Assembly (NCBI GenBank): GCA_026545225.1
Contig: CM048847.1
Coordinates: forward strand, 5,890,001-5,954,000
Direction: 5' to 3'
DNA from: Cornus controversa
Lineage: Eukaryota; Streptophyta; Magnoliopsida; Cornales; Cornaceae
Length of the DNA: 64,000 nt
Part shown: one piece after another, positions 1 through 12,169 of the stretch
How positions within the stretch are numbered: the first letter of the stretch is position 1
Layout of the letters: the number at the start of each line of letters is the position of its first letter
Translations under genes and position numbers: made by a program
The notes under the pieces: generated by a model
What the model saw: the letters and a program-made list of their open reading frames with translations, nothing else
What the model was told of the DNA's origin: nothing
The model's database searches: none

Positions 1-219
1 ATAAAGACAGTAAAGATAAGACATGGTATATAAGACATGGTATAAAAGAAAAGATAACTGTATTCCATAAATAAATAAAATGAGTTCAGTACAAATCGTA
101 CATGCATCTGGAATACTAAAAAAAAAACTAAAAATGAAAGAAAACATGGCCAACATGGCCTATCAAACATAAAGAAAGAAAAGTATAGAAAGTAAAGCAT
201 AAAGGATAAATAAAAGCAG
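1..219 (-). other. 3' non-coding part of AthD copy 1
   Basis: This stretch matches the sequence that follows the second ORF in AthD copy 2 (27839 onward), including the CATGGCCAACATGGCC-type phrase seen there as GGCCATGTTGGCCATG. It contains no ORF. The second ORF ends at 220. Confidence 0.75.
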
Positions 220-1437
220 CTACTCGAGGGCGGGTGGTGGTGGTGGTGGCTCAGTGGGAGTAGAAGTGGAGGTGGAAGCTCGTCCTGCAAATAGGAACTG
301 CAGGTCATGCTGGAAGGCTCGGAACTCGTCTAGAATCGCCCTCTGACCCTGTGCCAGAGAAGAAATGTCCGAACGAATACCCTCCAGCTGACTCTGCGTC
401 ACCTGGACGTCAAAACCCTGCTGGAGCCGCTCAACATCAGCTGCCAGGCAAGAATAACCCATCGCCAGGATGTCGTGCCGCTCTGCAGCAATATCCATCT
501 CCTCATCCTCCATCTCCTCGTCCTCAGACCCATCCCCTGCAGGCTCTCCCTCCTCCATCTCCACCGGGGCATCCATTTCTACATCGTCTGGAGGATCGCC
601 CTGGTGGTCCTGTCGCTCTAAGTGTCGCCTCACCCGCTCCTACTGAGAAGATCTGAAGCGGGTGGGCGGTGCCAACTGGATGTCAGTATCACTGACCGGT
701 ATACTGGCACGGCTAAGAAAAGCTGCCACCAGGAAAGGAAAGGGAAGCCGCCAGCTCACTGATCGCCTCATCCTCTTGTTGACGAGGCCGTCCCAGACTT
801 TGAACATCTGCCCCCAGACCAGTGATGGGACAGAAAACCACGTGCCCGTGTGGAAAGAATAAAGGCAACGGAGGAGGTCGCCCCTACGCTCTGCCACGTG
901 CTGCAGGGGACACGCGTTCTTGATGAGAACGGTGTCCAGGAACCACAGTCTGCTAGGGCACATCGATTTGGACGTGCAGTTGTGACTGGGCGTGGTAAAT
1001 GCCCCGCCACACATGTCCATCATGATGGAGAACAGTGTCGTGTTTGCTGGAAGTGCGGCCCTGTAAAGTGGTCGAACGTCCTGGTCAACCATATCTGGCG
1101 GCTGCTGGTGAGGAATGCCGAGCATCTGCGCAATTCGGCTCAGCGTAATCGTGATCATCGTGGTGCCCACGACCGTCTCTAATGTGTCCGGCGCTATGCA
1201 GGAGTAGGTCATGCGCTCGTAGAAGACCTGCACTAAGCGATCGTGTGCCACATCGGTGGGAGGCACACATAGTCGGTTGAGGCGACGCCTCCTGAGCTCG
1301 GTGATAGTCCACGCGTTGTCGGGATGCATCTCAAACTCTGTCAAGTCAAAAATCTACTCCGGGTGAAACTTCTGAGACCGGAAGGCTCGCCCGGGCACGT
1401 CTCTAACTGTACCGGGTGCATTCTTCACCCTCGCCAT
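220..1437 (-). pseudogene. AthD second ORF (env-position, plant-transposon-protein-like), broken
   Basis: The protein belongs to the plant-only type encoded downstream of pol in Athila-like elements (related to the 'putative plant transposon protein' group); its biochemical role is unknown. I place the start at the ATG at 1437-1435 by alignment with copy 2 (26615). One frame runs throughout, with two in-frame stops: TAG at 1356-1354, replacing a Gln codon, and TAG just after 640, replacing the Trp of copy 2. The N-terminal two thirds is a conserved globular region with RLCVPPTDVA and AQMLGIPHQQPPD. The C-terminal third has a long acidic Glu/Asp/Met stretch, a heptad-like helical segment and a Pro-rich end. 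I see no signal peptide or clear membrane segment, so an envelope role is not supported. Confidence 0.7.
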
Positions 1438-2095
1438 GATCTCGGAGCAGTTTGTACTTTATTCCAAAAATTACGTAAATACAAGATAAAATGAGAGAAA
1501 TTCTAAACTAAGAATAAACTAAAAGAAGAAAAATGAAAATGAGGTCCTAGTCCATGATGCTGACAAGAATTCAAAAAGTCACTCTCAAAGAGACAGCACG
1601 AGCGGATGCAACCGAAACGAAGGGTCGTGGTTGCAAACCATGCAGAAAGCATTTGAAACAGAGAGAATGCAGTATCTTATCCCTACATGAATTCCTACCC
1701 CCCGAAACCCGCAAAATCCCATTACAAATATCGCAAATGCACCCATCCAACACAACATCAACTGTATATGTTTATTACACCGTAGAACTATCAAAAATAG
1801 CGAGAAAGTATGCAAAATATAGCCATGCATCATTTACCTCAAGGTGAAGAAGATGAACAGCACACGAAGGTGAAAACCCAACTCGCAGCCCGAAGAGAAG
1901 ATCGTGCGAGTGCTAGCGGCGGTCTCGGACTATGTCGAACGGTGGTGGATGATCGGGAATGGAAGAACACGGGTGTGATAGTGCTTGGGGAATCTCTGGA
2001 TCGCTCAGAGAAGAGAAGGAAGTCGGATGGTTTGAGGAAGAAATGTGGAAATGAGAGGGAATCTCAATAGTTTAAATAAGATTTCGGCTCACGTG
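1438..2095 (-). promoter_or_regulatory. Leader, decayed intron and promoter-like block of AthD copy 1 second ORF
   Basis: Read on the minus strand this matches the copy 2 block at 25966-26614. It has a G-box CACGTG (2090-2095), a TATTTAAA TATA-like element (2078-2071), a short untranslated exon, and a splice-donor-like GAG|GTAAAT with the GT at 1837-1836. The copy 2 acceptor TGCAG reads TACAA here, so the acceptor appears lost by mutation. That these function as promoter and intron is inferred from conserved layout only. Confidence 0.5.
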
Positions 2096-2106
2096 CAGGC
2101 ATCGCG

Positions 2107-2473
2107 TGCATCTCAATTGATCGAGATGTGCATTTCGATCAATCGAGATTTTGATTGATCGAAATCCCACTTCGATCAATCGAAATCACCTTCGATCGAT
2201 CGAGATCGGCTTCGCTCAATCGAGATCCTTCCTTCGATCAATCGAAATTTCTTCACTGAATCGAGATTTTCAATTCGATTAATCAAAATTTTATTTCGAT
2301 CAATCGAAATCCCATTTCGATCAATCGAAATTTTGATCGATCGAGGACCTATCGAAGTGCTATCGAAGAATACTACCTCTCGGGACTTTTGGATTTGGCA
2401 ATTCTCTGCAATTTTTCGATCAATCGAGACTGAAATCTCGATCAATCAAAATCCTGGTTTTGATCAATCGAGA
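2107..2473. repeat. Cluster of TCGATYRATCGA palindromes, AthD copy 1 internal region
   Basis: Roughly fifteen imperfect copies of a short palindrome of the type ATTTCGATCAATCGAAAT or ATCTCGATTGATCGAGAT follow one another with 5-10-base spacers. They sit between the gag-protease end and the promoter-like block of the second ORF. The same motif fills part of the LTR of this family and of the unrelated Tekay LTRs in this window. Confidence 0.85.
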
Positions 2474-2644
2474 TGCTCAAAAATAGCCAGCTTAAGTTAT
2501 GCTTCAGGGACTTGGATTTTTGGGAATTAGATACTAAGTTGCTGAGATACAAACTTTAACTTGGATTAAAGGGACATCATGGAAGCATGATAGCTACCAT
2601 GGCTTCGCCGCCTTACACGTCTATGGCATGACGTTCGGATCGGC
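2474..2644 (-). other. Spacer after AthD copy 1 gag-protease ORF
   Basis: Non-coding sequence downstream of the gag-protease stop. It is closely matched by copy 2 (25399-25562), including the CATGATGTCCCTTT phrase. No further signal is seen. Confidence 0.6.
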
Positions 2645-5484
2645 TCACGAGTTAAAATATACGGGATCCGTCAAAGTGACGACATCCACGTATTCGGTGG
2701 AAACTTGGTTATCCACGCACATTTTTAAGCGCTGCCCGTTTACTTTGAACAACGAGCCGTCTTTCAAGTCCTTTAATTCCACCGCTCTATGGGGAGCGAC
2801 GGAATTAATCAATGGAGGAAAGGGGTCTCTAGGAACTCTCCATTTAGGCACATCCATGACAGTATTGACATCGAGCATTGAGTTGACTTCACATACGGAT
2901 TGTTCAATGTCAAAATCATCATAGTTGAAGTGATTTAGGCATGCCTCTAAAGAATCCTTGGAAAGAATAGAAGGAAGTGCTTCTTGAACAAGGTCTTCCA
3001 CTACATCGACACGAAAGCACTCACTTTCATCTTCGGATGTGTGGTGGGAAGCATTGAAGATGTTCAAGCGAACTTTCATATTCCCGAAAGAGATGTCCAT
3101 CACTCCGGTACAGCAATTAACGCAAGCGTTTGCCGTGGCCAAGAATGGACGACCTAGAATGATAGGAATATGTCGATTTGGATTTTGGACCGGTTCCGTG
3201 TCAAGGACTATGAAGTCCACCAGAAAATAGAATTTATCCACTTGAATGATTACATCCTCAATTATGCCACGTGGTTTCTTCACCGAGCGGTCGGCAAGTT
3301 GCAACACAACCGTGGTATGCTTGAGTTCCCCCAAACCTAGTTGTTGGTAAACTGAGAATGGAAGCAAATTGACACTAGCCCCTAAATCAAGAAGTGCCTT
3401 TTCAAAAGATTGATTTCCGATGGTGCACGAAATGGTCGGAGCACTCGGATCTTTGAATTTAGGAGGGGCTTGGTGTTGGAAAATGGAGCTTATGTGCTCA
3501 GTTAGGAGGACTTTCTTAGGAACATTATTCCTAGATTTGCGCTTTTGAGTGCACAAGTCCTTCCAAAATTTAGCATAGGAGGGAATTTGTCGAATAGCAT
3601 CAAGGAGAGAGAGATTGATCTTTACTTGTTTGAAGATCTCCATCATGTCTTGGATTTTCTCTCCTTGCTTCCCAAAATGAGAAGGTTCCTTCAGTCTTTG
3701 AGGAAAAGGAACCGGAGGTTCAAAAGAAGTGTCAAGATTTGGAATTGATGACGACACAACTTCACTTGCCTTTCCTTTTGGATTTAATGGGATGTTATTC
3801 ACATTTGGATTTAAAGGAAACACTTTTGGATTTAAATGGGATTCTTTTGAATTTGCGGATTGCTCATTGAATTCCTTCTTCTCTTCCTCCCCTACCTTGG
3901 AATTGATGATTTTACCACTCCTTAAGGTGGTGATTGATTGAACTTGCTCCGGAGGAGCATTACAAGATGAAGATGATGGATCCTCAATCGTATGAACACC
4001 CTTAGGATTTGCCACCGGTTGACTCGGCAACTTACCTTCCTCCCTTCTATTCAAGGCATTAGCTAGTTGCCCGATTTGAGCTTCTAACCTAGCCATAGAT
4101 TGAGCATTAGCTTCAAGCTTAGCGATTGATTGAGAATGAGTTTGCAATAAGCGGGTATTAGCCTCAAGATTGCTTATCACTCTTTCTTCAAAGCCTTGGC
4201 TTCTCAAAGGAGGTGGTGGGTTTTGGTAATTGGATCTTTGATGGTAAGGTTGAGGATTCGGCCTATAATGAGGCTGTTGAGATTGGGAATTAAAAGAATT
4301 TTGCCTTTGAAAAGAGGAACTTGATTCTTGAGGTTTCCATGAAAAAGCCGGATGGTTCTTGTAACCAGGATTGTACGTGTTTGAATATGGATCATTCATT
4401 TGTTTAGAGTAGAAGGCATTCGCTTGCTCTTGAGCATAATCGGTAGATTGCCCTGCAATAGGACAATCTCGCATGAAATGTGAAGTACTATAGCAAAACG
4501 AACAACCTTCCTGATTTTGAACAGGTTGGCTTGGAGTAGGCAGCCCATTTTTCATGATTAAATCCATTTTTCGGGATAGGGCTTCTACTTGCATGGCAAC
4601 CTCATCTACCCGTGAAATTTCATGCACTCCTCTACAAGGTTGGGTGGCCTTCCCTTTCCTAGTGGAGGAGCGTTGAGCTGAATTGTTGCTTAAGGTTTGA
4701 AAAGTTTCCATGCCTCATCGGGGCTTTTCAAAAGGTATCCACCTTCACATGCGGAGTCTATCATTTGTCTATGTTGCTCACTTACCCCATCATAAAAGCT
4801 CTGCACTAGCTGCCATTTTGGGACAGCATGATGCGGACAAGATTTAAGAAGGTCTTTTAATCTCTCCCACGTCTCATGAAATTGTTCTTGGTCAATTTGG
4901 GTGAATCCGGTGATTGCTCTCCGAATATCACTCGTCTTTCCCATTGGGAAGTATTTTTTTAAGAACTCGATTTGCATCTCCGCCCAAGAATGGATTGAGT
5001 TAGGTTCTAAAGAATTGAACCAACTTCTAGCTTTATCGTTTAGGGAGAATGGGAACATACGCAGCTTTAGATCATCCTTCGTAAAGTGTGGTACACGAAT
5101 GGTGGAACACACAGAAAAGAAGTAATCTAAGTGCCGGTATGGATCCTCATTAGGGAGACCATGGAAGCTATTAAGAAGATTGATGGTGGAGGACTTTATT
5201 TCGAATTGATTTGCCACTACATCCGGAAATTGGATACATGAAGGTACTTCAAATGTAGTCGGAAGGTAAAAGTCCATAAGCAACTCTCCTTGAGGAGGTG
5301 GAGGTGGAGGTGGTTGTTCATGAATAAAAGGAGGTAGTCCGGGAGGTTGTCTCTCATTTGGGTCCATGTTTTCAGTCCTAGGCAATATAGGGTCCCTAGA
5401 GGTTCCTCTACGTTGTCTAAGTGTTCTTTCAAGTTCAATATTTCACGGAAGTAATGGAAGTGACAAGGACCGTCTACCTAGCAT
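2645..5484 (-). pseudogene. gag-pro: AthD copy 1 gag-protease fused to integrase C-terminal tail
   Basis: Gag would form the particle shell and the aspartic protease would cut the polyprotein. The start is the ATG at 5484-5482, aligned to copies 2 and 3. A stop TGA replaces a Cys codon soon after it, so the longest open piece begins near 5385. The Gag core (PFSLNDKARSWFNSLEP, FLKKYFPMGKT) is followed by a single zinc knuckle CSFC-x4-H-x4-C, a Gln/Pro-rich linker, and the protease with active site LLDLGASVNLLPFS and the ILGRPFLATANA flap region. The last ~60 residues (AVELKDLKDGSLFKVNGQRLK) match the tail that normally ends Athila/Tat integrase. A one-base loss in a T run near 4702-4706 shifts the frame (4690/4711). 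RT, RNase H and integrase core are missing. Confidence 0.85.
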
Positions 5485-5748
5485 GCATTAATAGTAGAAC
5501 AACACCTCAATACACAAAAATAAACAATAATATATACAAAAAGAACGAAAGAACTCAAACCACTAATTTTAGATTTTATACTCACAAAGGGTTCCAACTT
5601 TAATCCTTTTAGATGCCCGCTATGTGGTATACCTAAAATCAAGAAATTTGAGCAATAAGAACAAAATATATACAAAAAGAATGAAAGAATTTCTAGCCTA
5701 AGAATTAAACCAGATTTCATCTTCCAAAGGCAACAATTACACCGTAGT
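5485..5748 (-). other. AthD copy 1 leader between primer site and gag
   Basis: Non-coding leader, near-identical in layout to 22339-22600 and 60911-61182. It contains two diverged copies of a phrase around CTTTCATTCTTTTTGTATA in element sense, suggesting an old direct duplication. No ORF is seen. Confidence 0.6.
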
Positions 5749-5765
5749 CCCCGACAACGGCGCCA
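5749..5765 (-). other. Primer-binding site for tRNA-Asp (AthD copy 1)
   Basis: Minus strand reads TGGCGCCGTTGTCGGGG, one base away from perfect complementarity to the 3' end of plant tRNA-Asp. It lies 6 bases inside the LTR edge, as in the other two AthD copies. Asp-tRNA priming is typical of Athila elements. Confidence 0.88.
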
Positions 5766-5771
5766 AAATTT

Positions 5772-7192
5772 TGATGTGGCTAAACTCAAATTATATTGTA
5801 AGCTTAATTTTGCCCTTTTTATCAAAATATAATTTAACCACTCGCAAGAGCACGAATCTTTGTAGATAAGGTTCTATATAGAGGGTATCAATCCCACGAG
5901 GACTAGTCGCAATTGTCTTAAAGAAAGATTAATTCTACTTTAATCCTAAAAACAAGTTTTTGGATTGTTGTTTATAATCTATTGCATGAATGTAATGATA
6001 ATAAAAGTAAAGAGTTTAAAGTTGAGAGAGAGAACTAGGGTTGGTTTCCACCGCTAGCCATTCACATGTTCATAAGTGTAGCAAGCATGAGATTCATTAA
6101 TTAAATGCCTAACAATGTCATTAGGCTTGTGACCTCAATGACATATCAAAAGATTAATGTGTTTGTCCACCTATCATAATCCATCTTCAATAAGCATAGC
6201 TCTTCAACCTAACTAACTATCTAATTACCCTACTTTCTAAGTGAACCTATATGCATCCAAGCTACCTTATCTTGGCATGGTTTATACAAACAAACACAAC
6301 ACATTCATTTAAACACCATTATCTAGCCATCATTTGCACTTCTTGTGGAATATGCAAATGTTGGGCATTCATATGGAAGAATCTATTCTAAGACAAGAAT
6401 AAAACCAAAGCCACATGAATATATAGAAGAAATGTATTAGTGTACATGATCACTAGGCTAAATAATCAACGTTTAATTACAAATCCCAAGTGCTACAAGA
6501 AGGAACAAGTTTACATGGCTAGGGGTTGAAACCAACACCCTCGTAGAAGAGTTAGTTGCTCATGGTTGCCTTGCACTCTTCCATTGATGGAGAAGATGAA
6601 GCTTCTTGGTCTGGTTCAGCTCCTTCTCCTCTCTCCCGAATGTCTCTCCTTCTAATGGTCTGATGTGTGTTGAGAGATATGAGATATGTGGCTTTTTGGT
6701 GCTTTAAGGCTTCCTTTTCAACCTTGGGGGCCCACCATATATATATATATATATCAATATATACATCTATTATATCAAAAAGGTCCCCAAGGGTCTTGTT
6801 CAAGTCAGACAATCCCCTTAAGTCGTGCAAAAAGGGGGATTTTGTTGCAAGTGGGAGAGCAGGTGAGCAAGTGGCCAAGTGGGTTCTGCAGAATCTCGAT
6901 CAATTGAGATTGGATCCCGATTGATCGAGATTTCGATCAATCGAAATGAGATCTCGATTAATCGAGATCTCGATTGATCGAGATCATCATCTCGATTGAT
7001 CGAGATGCCTTTGGCTGCAATTTCTGATTTTTCTCTTGAACTGCAAAAAGCCTCAAACTTTGCTCCATTTACTCCAAGACCTGCAATACATCAAAAACAC
7101 AAAAATACCGTAAACATATCTCGATAAACGTAAAAATGGAATTAACATATGCAATAAAGAGGGTTCAAATGCATAGAATTGAACACTTATCA
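5772..7192 (-). repeat. 5' LTR of AthD copy 1
   Basis: The 1421-bp LTR begins TGATAAGTGTTC and ends GCCACATCA in element sense. It aligns with the LTRs at 20884-22315, 29662-31074 and 59469-60887. In order it carries the palindrome cluster (7008-6893), an (AT)n tract at about 6732-6760 that could serve as TATA region, and a long R/U5 part. No coding potential. Confidence 0.92.
6893..7008. repeat. Palindrome cluster in AthD copy 1 LTR
   Basis: Six to seven units of the TCGATTGATCGA class, such as ATCTCGATTGATCGAGAT, lie about 130 bp upstream of the (AT)n tract in element sense, i.e. in presumed U3. Confidence 0.85.
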
Positions 7193-8636
7193 CTTGACAA
7201 CTTCTTTCTTTAGCACCTCCTTTATGTTGGGGTTCAGTCGCCTCTGTGCTTCTCTAGATGGCTTACACCTTTTTTCTAGATGAATTTTATGCATGCAAAT
7301 TGAGGGATCAATGCCCTTAAGATCAACAACACTCCACCTAATTGCTTCACGATGTTGATATAAGACCTCTACTAAGCGCTTCTCTTGACTTTCTGTCAGA
7401 TCAGAGGCAATTATAACAGGAAGAGTTTTCTGTGCCCCCAAAAATATATACTTTAGCTTGTCAGGCAAAGGCTTCAACTCTAATGATGGAGGGGACTCCA
7501 ATGAAGGCACTAGGGGAGTGCTGGAGAGAGAAGGTAGTGGCTCAATTAGAATTCTCCATGGTGGAGTATTCTGAATAGGATCCACTTCCAACATAGAATG
7601 CACTTCTTGACACAACCCTTCATCATTAATTTTCTCAAAGTCATAAAGAGACTTACATACCTCTAGGGAGTTTCAAGATATAGAGGATGACATAAATTCC
7701 TCTACACATTCATCAATATCATCCATGCATAACACATCATTCTGATCTGGAGGGTGTTGGATAGCATTGAACACATTAAGCTTGACATTTATGATGCCAA
7801 ATGAAATATCCATGATCCCTGACCTACAGTTTATGCAAGCATCAGCTGTAGCTAAGAAAGGTCGACCAAGTATCACTGGAATGTGCCTCTTCATATTATG
7901 AACCGGTTCAGTGTCAAGTACAATGAAATCAACAGGAAAGTAGAACTTGTCCACTTTAATGAGCACATCTTCAATGATTCCTCGGGGTTGCTTTGTTGAT
8001 CTCTCTGCAAATTGCAATACCACCGAGGTAGGCTTCAATTCTCCTAAGCCCAATTGTAGAGTAGACTGAATAGGGTAGCAAATTCACACTTGCACCCAAA
8101 TCAAGAAGAGCTTTATCAACATGGTGCTCCCCAATGATGCATAAGATAGTTGAGGCACCAGGATCTTTATACTTGGGAGGAGTACACTGCTGAATTATCG
8201 AACTTACTTGTTGTGGAAGCATCACTTTCTTTGGTACATAGCTTTTATAACGCCCTTTCTGAGTGCACAAATCCTTCAAAAATTTAGCATAAGGAGGAAT
8301 TTTCTTGATGGCATCAAGGAGTGGCAAATTAATTTTTACTTGTCGAAACACCTCTATCATGTCATGCAGCTTGTCCCCTTGCTTCCCCAATTTAGATGCT
8401 TCAATAAAACGTTGTGGGAAAGGAGCCTTGGGCTCATAAGGAATTTCAGCACTTGGACTTGTGGTCACTTTTTCTTTTTCTTTCTTCTCACCCACCTTAT
8501 TATCAATTATTTTCCAACTCCTCAAAGTGGTAATGGCTTGAACTTGCTCATGGTGTGGGCTGCTTGTGGAAGCTTGCATCCCTCTAGGATTAGCAATTGG
8601 TTGACTAGGGAGCTTCCCTTCTTCTCTTCTACTCAA
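7193..8636 (-). pseudogene. Protease and N-terminal reverse transcriptase of the older Athila-like element
   Basis: The protease has active site LLDLGASVNLLPYS and ILGRPFLATADACINCR. It is followed by a linker (HSMLEVDPIQNTPPWR) and the RT entry region with LKYIFLGAQKTLPVIIASDL, GIDPSICMHKIHLE and REAQRRLNPNIKEVLKKEVVK, where AthD copy 1 interrupts it. There is a frameshift around 8050-8070 and a TGA stop at 7675-7673, while the rest stays readable. This linker aligns to the AthD linker just before the AthD integrase tail, which locates the AthD deletion junction. Confidence 0.82.
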
Positions 8637-8639
8637 TGA

Positions 8640-9868
8640 AGTAGCAAGCTATCCAAACTGAGATTCCAGTTTGGCAATGGATTGAGAATGCGAGTGTACT
8701 AGCTGAACTGTAGATTGTACTATTGCTGCAGTAGCTTGCACTGTCTCTATAAGAGAATCAAGCTTGTCAAATTTAGACAAGGTAAGTGTCAGCTTGTCTT
8801 CAATAGCAGAAATTCTTTGGGCCATAGGACTTTGTGTTTGATATTGTTGTTGAGGCACAAAAGTCCTAGGTTGATATGATGGTTGCATTGCTGCCCCTTG
8901 GTTACTGTAAGAAAAACCAGGATGATTCCTCCGTGTAGGATTGTAAGTATTACCTCGTGGAGGATTCATTGGTCCAGTGAATGTAGCTTTACTCATGTTG
9001 AACATCAAAAAATTGCCACATTGAAGGACAATTGCTCACATTATGCATAGGACTAGAGCAAAATTCACAAGGGCCTAGCAATGAAGAATTTGAAGCAAAA
9101 GGAGTTTGATTGGCAGCCATAATTGCTGCTACCTTCTGTGCAATTAAATCAATGTCAGTTGGCATAGCTTCTGAAGCACCAACCTCAAAAATTTCATCAG
9201 TCTTCCTTGTAGTGGCAGGTCTGCTAGAATGAGTAGAGGACACATATTGTAGAGAGTTGTCACTAAGATTTTCAAATAAGGTCCATGCCTCTTCTTCACT
9301 CTTTAACATAAAAGTACATCCACAAGATGCATCAACCATCTATCTGTTGGCTTCTATGAGCCCTTCATGAAAACTCTGCACTAGTTGCCACTTAGGAACT
9401 TGATGATGGGGACACTTCCTAAGAAGGTCCTTGAATCTTTCCCATGTCTCATAAAATTGTTCCCCCTCATGTTGGGAGAACCAGTGATAGCACGTCTAAA
9501 CTGATTGGTCTTTCCTATCAAAAAATACTTCTTGAGAAACTCATGTTGCATCTGAGTCCAAGTCGTGATAGAACCTGCCGGTAGAGAGTTGAACCAATAC
9601 TTGCTTTGTCCTTCAAGGAGAATGGAAAAAGTCTCATTCTGAAAGCATCTTCAGAGAAGTTGTGAATTTTTGTAGTTAAGCACACTTCAATGAAGTCATC
9701 CAGATGCTTGTAAGGGTCTTCTTGAGTCAGCCCAAAATAAGATGGTAGCATCTGAATAATGCTGGACTTGATCTCATAATTCTGTGCTGTGATATTAGGC
9801 AGTTGAAAACCTGCTGGTGAGGTATATGTCTCAGGAACATAATAGTCCCTAAGCAATGCATACTTCAC
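8640..9868 (-). pseudogene. gag: Gag of the older Athila-like element, frameshifted and 5'-truncated
   Basis: Readable blocks at 9868-9518, 9339-8989 and 9008-8649 give the Gag core (LLRDYYVPE, QEDPYKHLDDFIEVC, MRLFPFSLKDKA) and a zinc knuckle CEFC-x4-H-x4-C, followed by a Gln-rich linker. At least three frame changes are needed. The N-terminus is missing beyond about 9866, where LTR-C sequence begins. Confidence 0.78.
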
Positions 9869-9918
9869 AATGCATCAAAATCATTGATGCATCGAACTAG
9901 GCATTTTGATGCATCAAA
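9866..9918. repeat. TTTGATGCATCAAA palindromes in LTR-C
   Basis: A perfect 14-bp palindrome at 9905-9918 is preceded by two related pieces (TGCATCAAAA, TTGATGCATCG). The cluster corresponds in position to palindromes of different sequence in LTR-B, D and E. The truncation junction falls at its edge. Confidence 0.75.
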
Positions 9919-10650
9919 GTGCCCAAAAACTGTAATTATGCAAATGACAATTTTTGACATTCTAAGTCCCTTCTATCTACCCACATAAACTATTCTTGCA
10001 ACCTTCAAATCATACAAGAAAGGAATCTACATTATCCACAATTTCTCAATCATACTCATAATCAAATCATACACCAATATGAGTCATTCTCCATTATAAA
10101 CGTATTCCAATTTATATTGAAAACATCAATCACTATATTAGTCCATTAAATGAAACTAGATGCTCTTAACAAGCATTACATAAACAAGTCCATTGTCTTA
10201 TCATATCGAAGAAAATTATGGTCCAAGCATGCACCCAAGTTACATTTGTCCAAAATATAACTACAATTCAGAAAGGAGTCTCATGCCACAAGCCGGCACA
10301 GATAGCCACAAAATGTACAATATCCAAAAATATAGTGAAATGCTACTAGAACTCCACTTGGACACTCATGTCTAATCCATCATCGGTGCCTTATCAGTAA
10401 AAAGAGTTTAGGAAAAAGGGGTGAGCACCATGGCGACTCAGTAGAGATACCCCAACCCAGCTAAGTGCCGACTCGACACGACCTACATGAATGCATGTCA
10501 TAACATTGCACATATCACTTAATACACATCATGTTTGTTCACAACAATGCATATATATAAGAATGCATTAAACACATATCATGCTTCACATTTTAAAATG
10601 AAAGCAATTTAAAACACTTGTCTCCCTCTTGGACTCAACATGAAACCCTA

Positions 10651-10935
10651 ACATGACTTTGACCAATCATGTGACCTAGGATGCTCCCATATAACTCCGA
10701 TACCATCACCAAGTATTTACCTACTCCAAGGTGATTAGACTGTCATCACCTAGTATTTACCTACTCTAAGGGAACTTGGCCCCTTTTTCAAATTTATCAC
10801 CGAGTATTTACCTACTCCAAGGTGAATAGGCTATTTCAGAATCATCACCGAGTATTTACCTACCCTAAGGTGATTTGACCAGTTCACAACCACAACCATA
10901 ATCGAGTATTGACCTACTCTAGGTAATTTAACCAC
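10651..10935. repeat. Hairpin array in LTR-C
   Basis: About five units have core GAGTATTTACCTACTC or close to it, and arms such as ATCACC (10705-10710) with GGTGAT (10730-10735). The first part (10651 on) has an ACATGA/TCATGT hairpin, and one B-type core ATAACTCCGA lies beside it, so this array mixes the A-type and B-type cores. Confidence 0.7.
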
Positions 10936-11842
10936 ATTCCCCCGTTTCCTCACAATGGCCCCATATATGCATTTCGGACATATAGAGATTAAATATTCAA
11001 AATTCATACTTCACAATGCATAAGCTTATTAATAGAATACATAGCATACATTTTTGTCTACACAAAGCCACACATATATTTACCTATACATGTGAAACCT
11101 AGCATATCATACACATATGCACATAAATCTCACTTAAGGATAATTTGGTCATACTTCACCAATGCACACATTTTCTAGATAATGATAGCATGCATTTAAC
11201 TCATATGACAACACATAATACATAAATGTCACACATTTGCACATAATTACACATGTACACCACATCAAGCACATAATTAAATATGCTCTCATTTTTCCAC
11301 ATTTTCAAGCATTTGTCCCTCACATCATGTATACTAGAAGATACCTTTTATTGCATACAAGAGACTTAAGATAAAAAGAAAATCACCTTATCCCACCACT
11401 TTCACATCTCTAAATCATGTAATACGCACCCATAGCTCTCACTGCTTCACCCGAAACCCTTGAATTAACAAGTAAATGAGAAGGAGGACCCCTACCTCAA
11501 AATTGAAGGCCTTCTAATCACTTCTCAAATTTCTAGCAATGTCCACATTGCTGAACCACAAAGATGTTTAGTTTAAATGGAAGCCATAGTCATCCTTTAT
11601 GTATCTCCCTCCTTCGGTGAGTCTTGAATCCAAGCCGAACGGGTCCAAAATGTAAAGAGAATGTAGAGAGGAGAAGAGGGAAAGGTTTAGAGAGAGAGAG
11701 ATCCATGAGAAATGGCTGGGACTCTCTCAGCTATATGTTTTAAAAGTATCTAGGGCATGAAAAGACCAAAACGCCTCGGGCCACTTAATGTACCTTCCCA
11801 GACTCCATTTTTGATTTTGAAAACTTCTACGGTCTCAAAATC

Positions 11843-12138
11843 TGTAAGGACCGGAATTATTTTGACCGGTTCCGGACGATTTTGACCGGATTGAAATTTT
11901 TTTGGATTAATTAAAAATTCAGAAAAGTGTGGATATAGAGATTTCCATACAAGTGGAAGGTGTATGTATATGTATATATATATCTAAATATATATATATA
12001 CATAGTACCTATATTTATATTTAATTATAAATATGTGGTGGGCTTTTACGCAATTATGAGGAAATGTGGGTGCATATACATGATTGTAGGTAGATGTGGG
12101 AAAATTCATGGAATACATGTATTTTGTGTATGGTGTGG

Positions 12139-12169
<31 letters not shown>

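Larger units (their letters stand above)
1..7192 (-). mobile_element. AthD copy 1, non-autonomous Athila-type LTR retrotransposon (left part outside window)
   Basis: In element order (right to left) I see a 5' LTR (7192-5772), an Asp-tRNA primer site, a leader, gag-protease fused to an integrase tail, a palindrome cluster with a promoter-like block, a second ORF, and 3' non-coding sequence to base 1. The 3' LTR lies outside the window. The RT, RNase H and integrase core is absent, exactly as in copies 2 and 3. The insertion interrupts the RT start of an older Athila-like element at 7193, and the TSD on this side would be CTTGA (7193-7197). Frames carry one frameshift and several stops, so it is inactive for protein but was recently mobile. 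Confidence 0.9.
7193..9868 (-). mobile_element. Older Athila-like element, internal fragment (gag to start of RT)
   Basis: A diverged relative of AthD that still joins protease to reverse transcriptase, so it represents the autonomous type. It is cut at 7192/7193 by AthD copy 1. At its other end it joins a truncated LTR-C near 9866. No LTR of its own is visible in the window. Confidence 0.85.
9866..11842 (-). repeat. LTR-C, left part of a truncated Tekay-type LTR
   Basis: It aligns in order with LTR-B (15150-17210) and LTR-E (56400-58950): the CCACAAGCCGGCA phrase (10287), GGGGTGAGCACCA, AAGTGCCGACTCGACACGACC, a hairpin array, and GGTCCAAAATGTAAAGAGA. The missing left end (TGTCACGCC...) should be about 700 bp further out, so the LTR is truncated at about 9866. 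The remainder continues at 44743-45006 after the LARD insertion. No genes. Confidence 0.85.
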
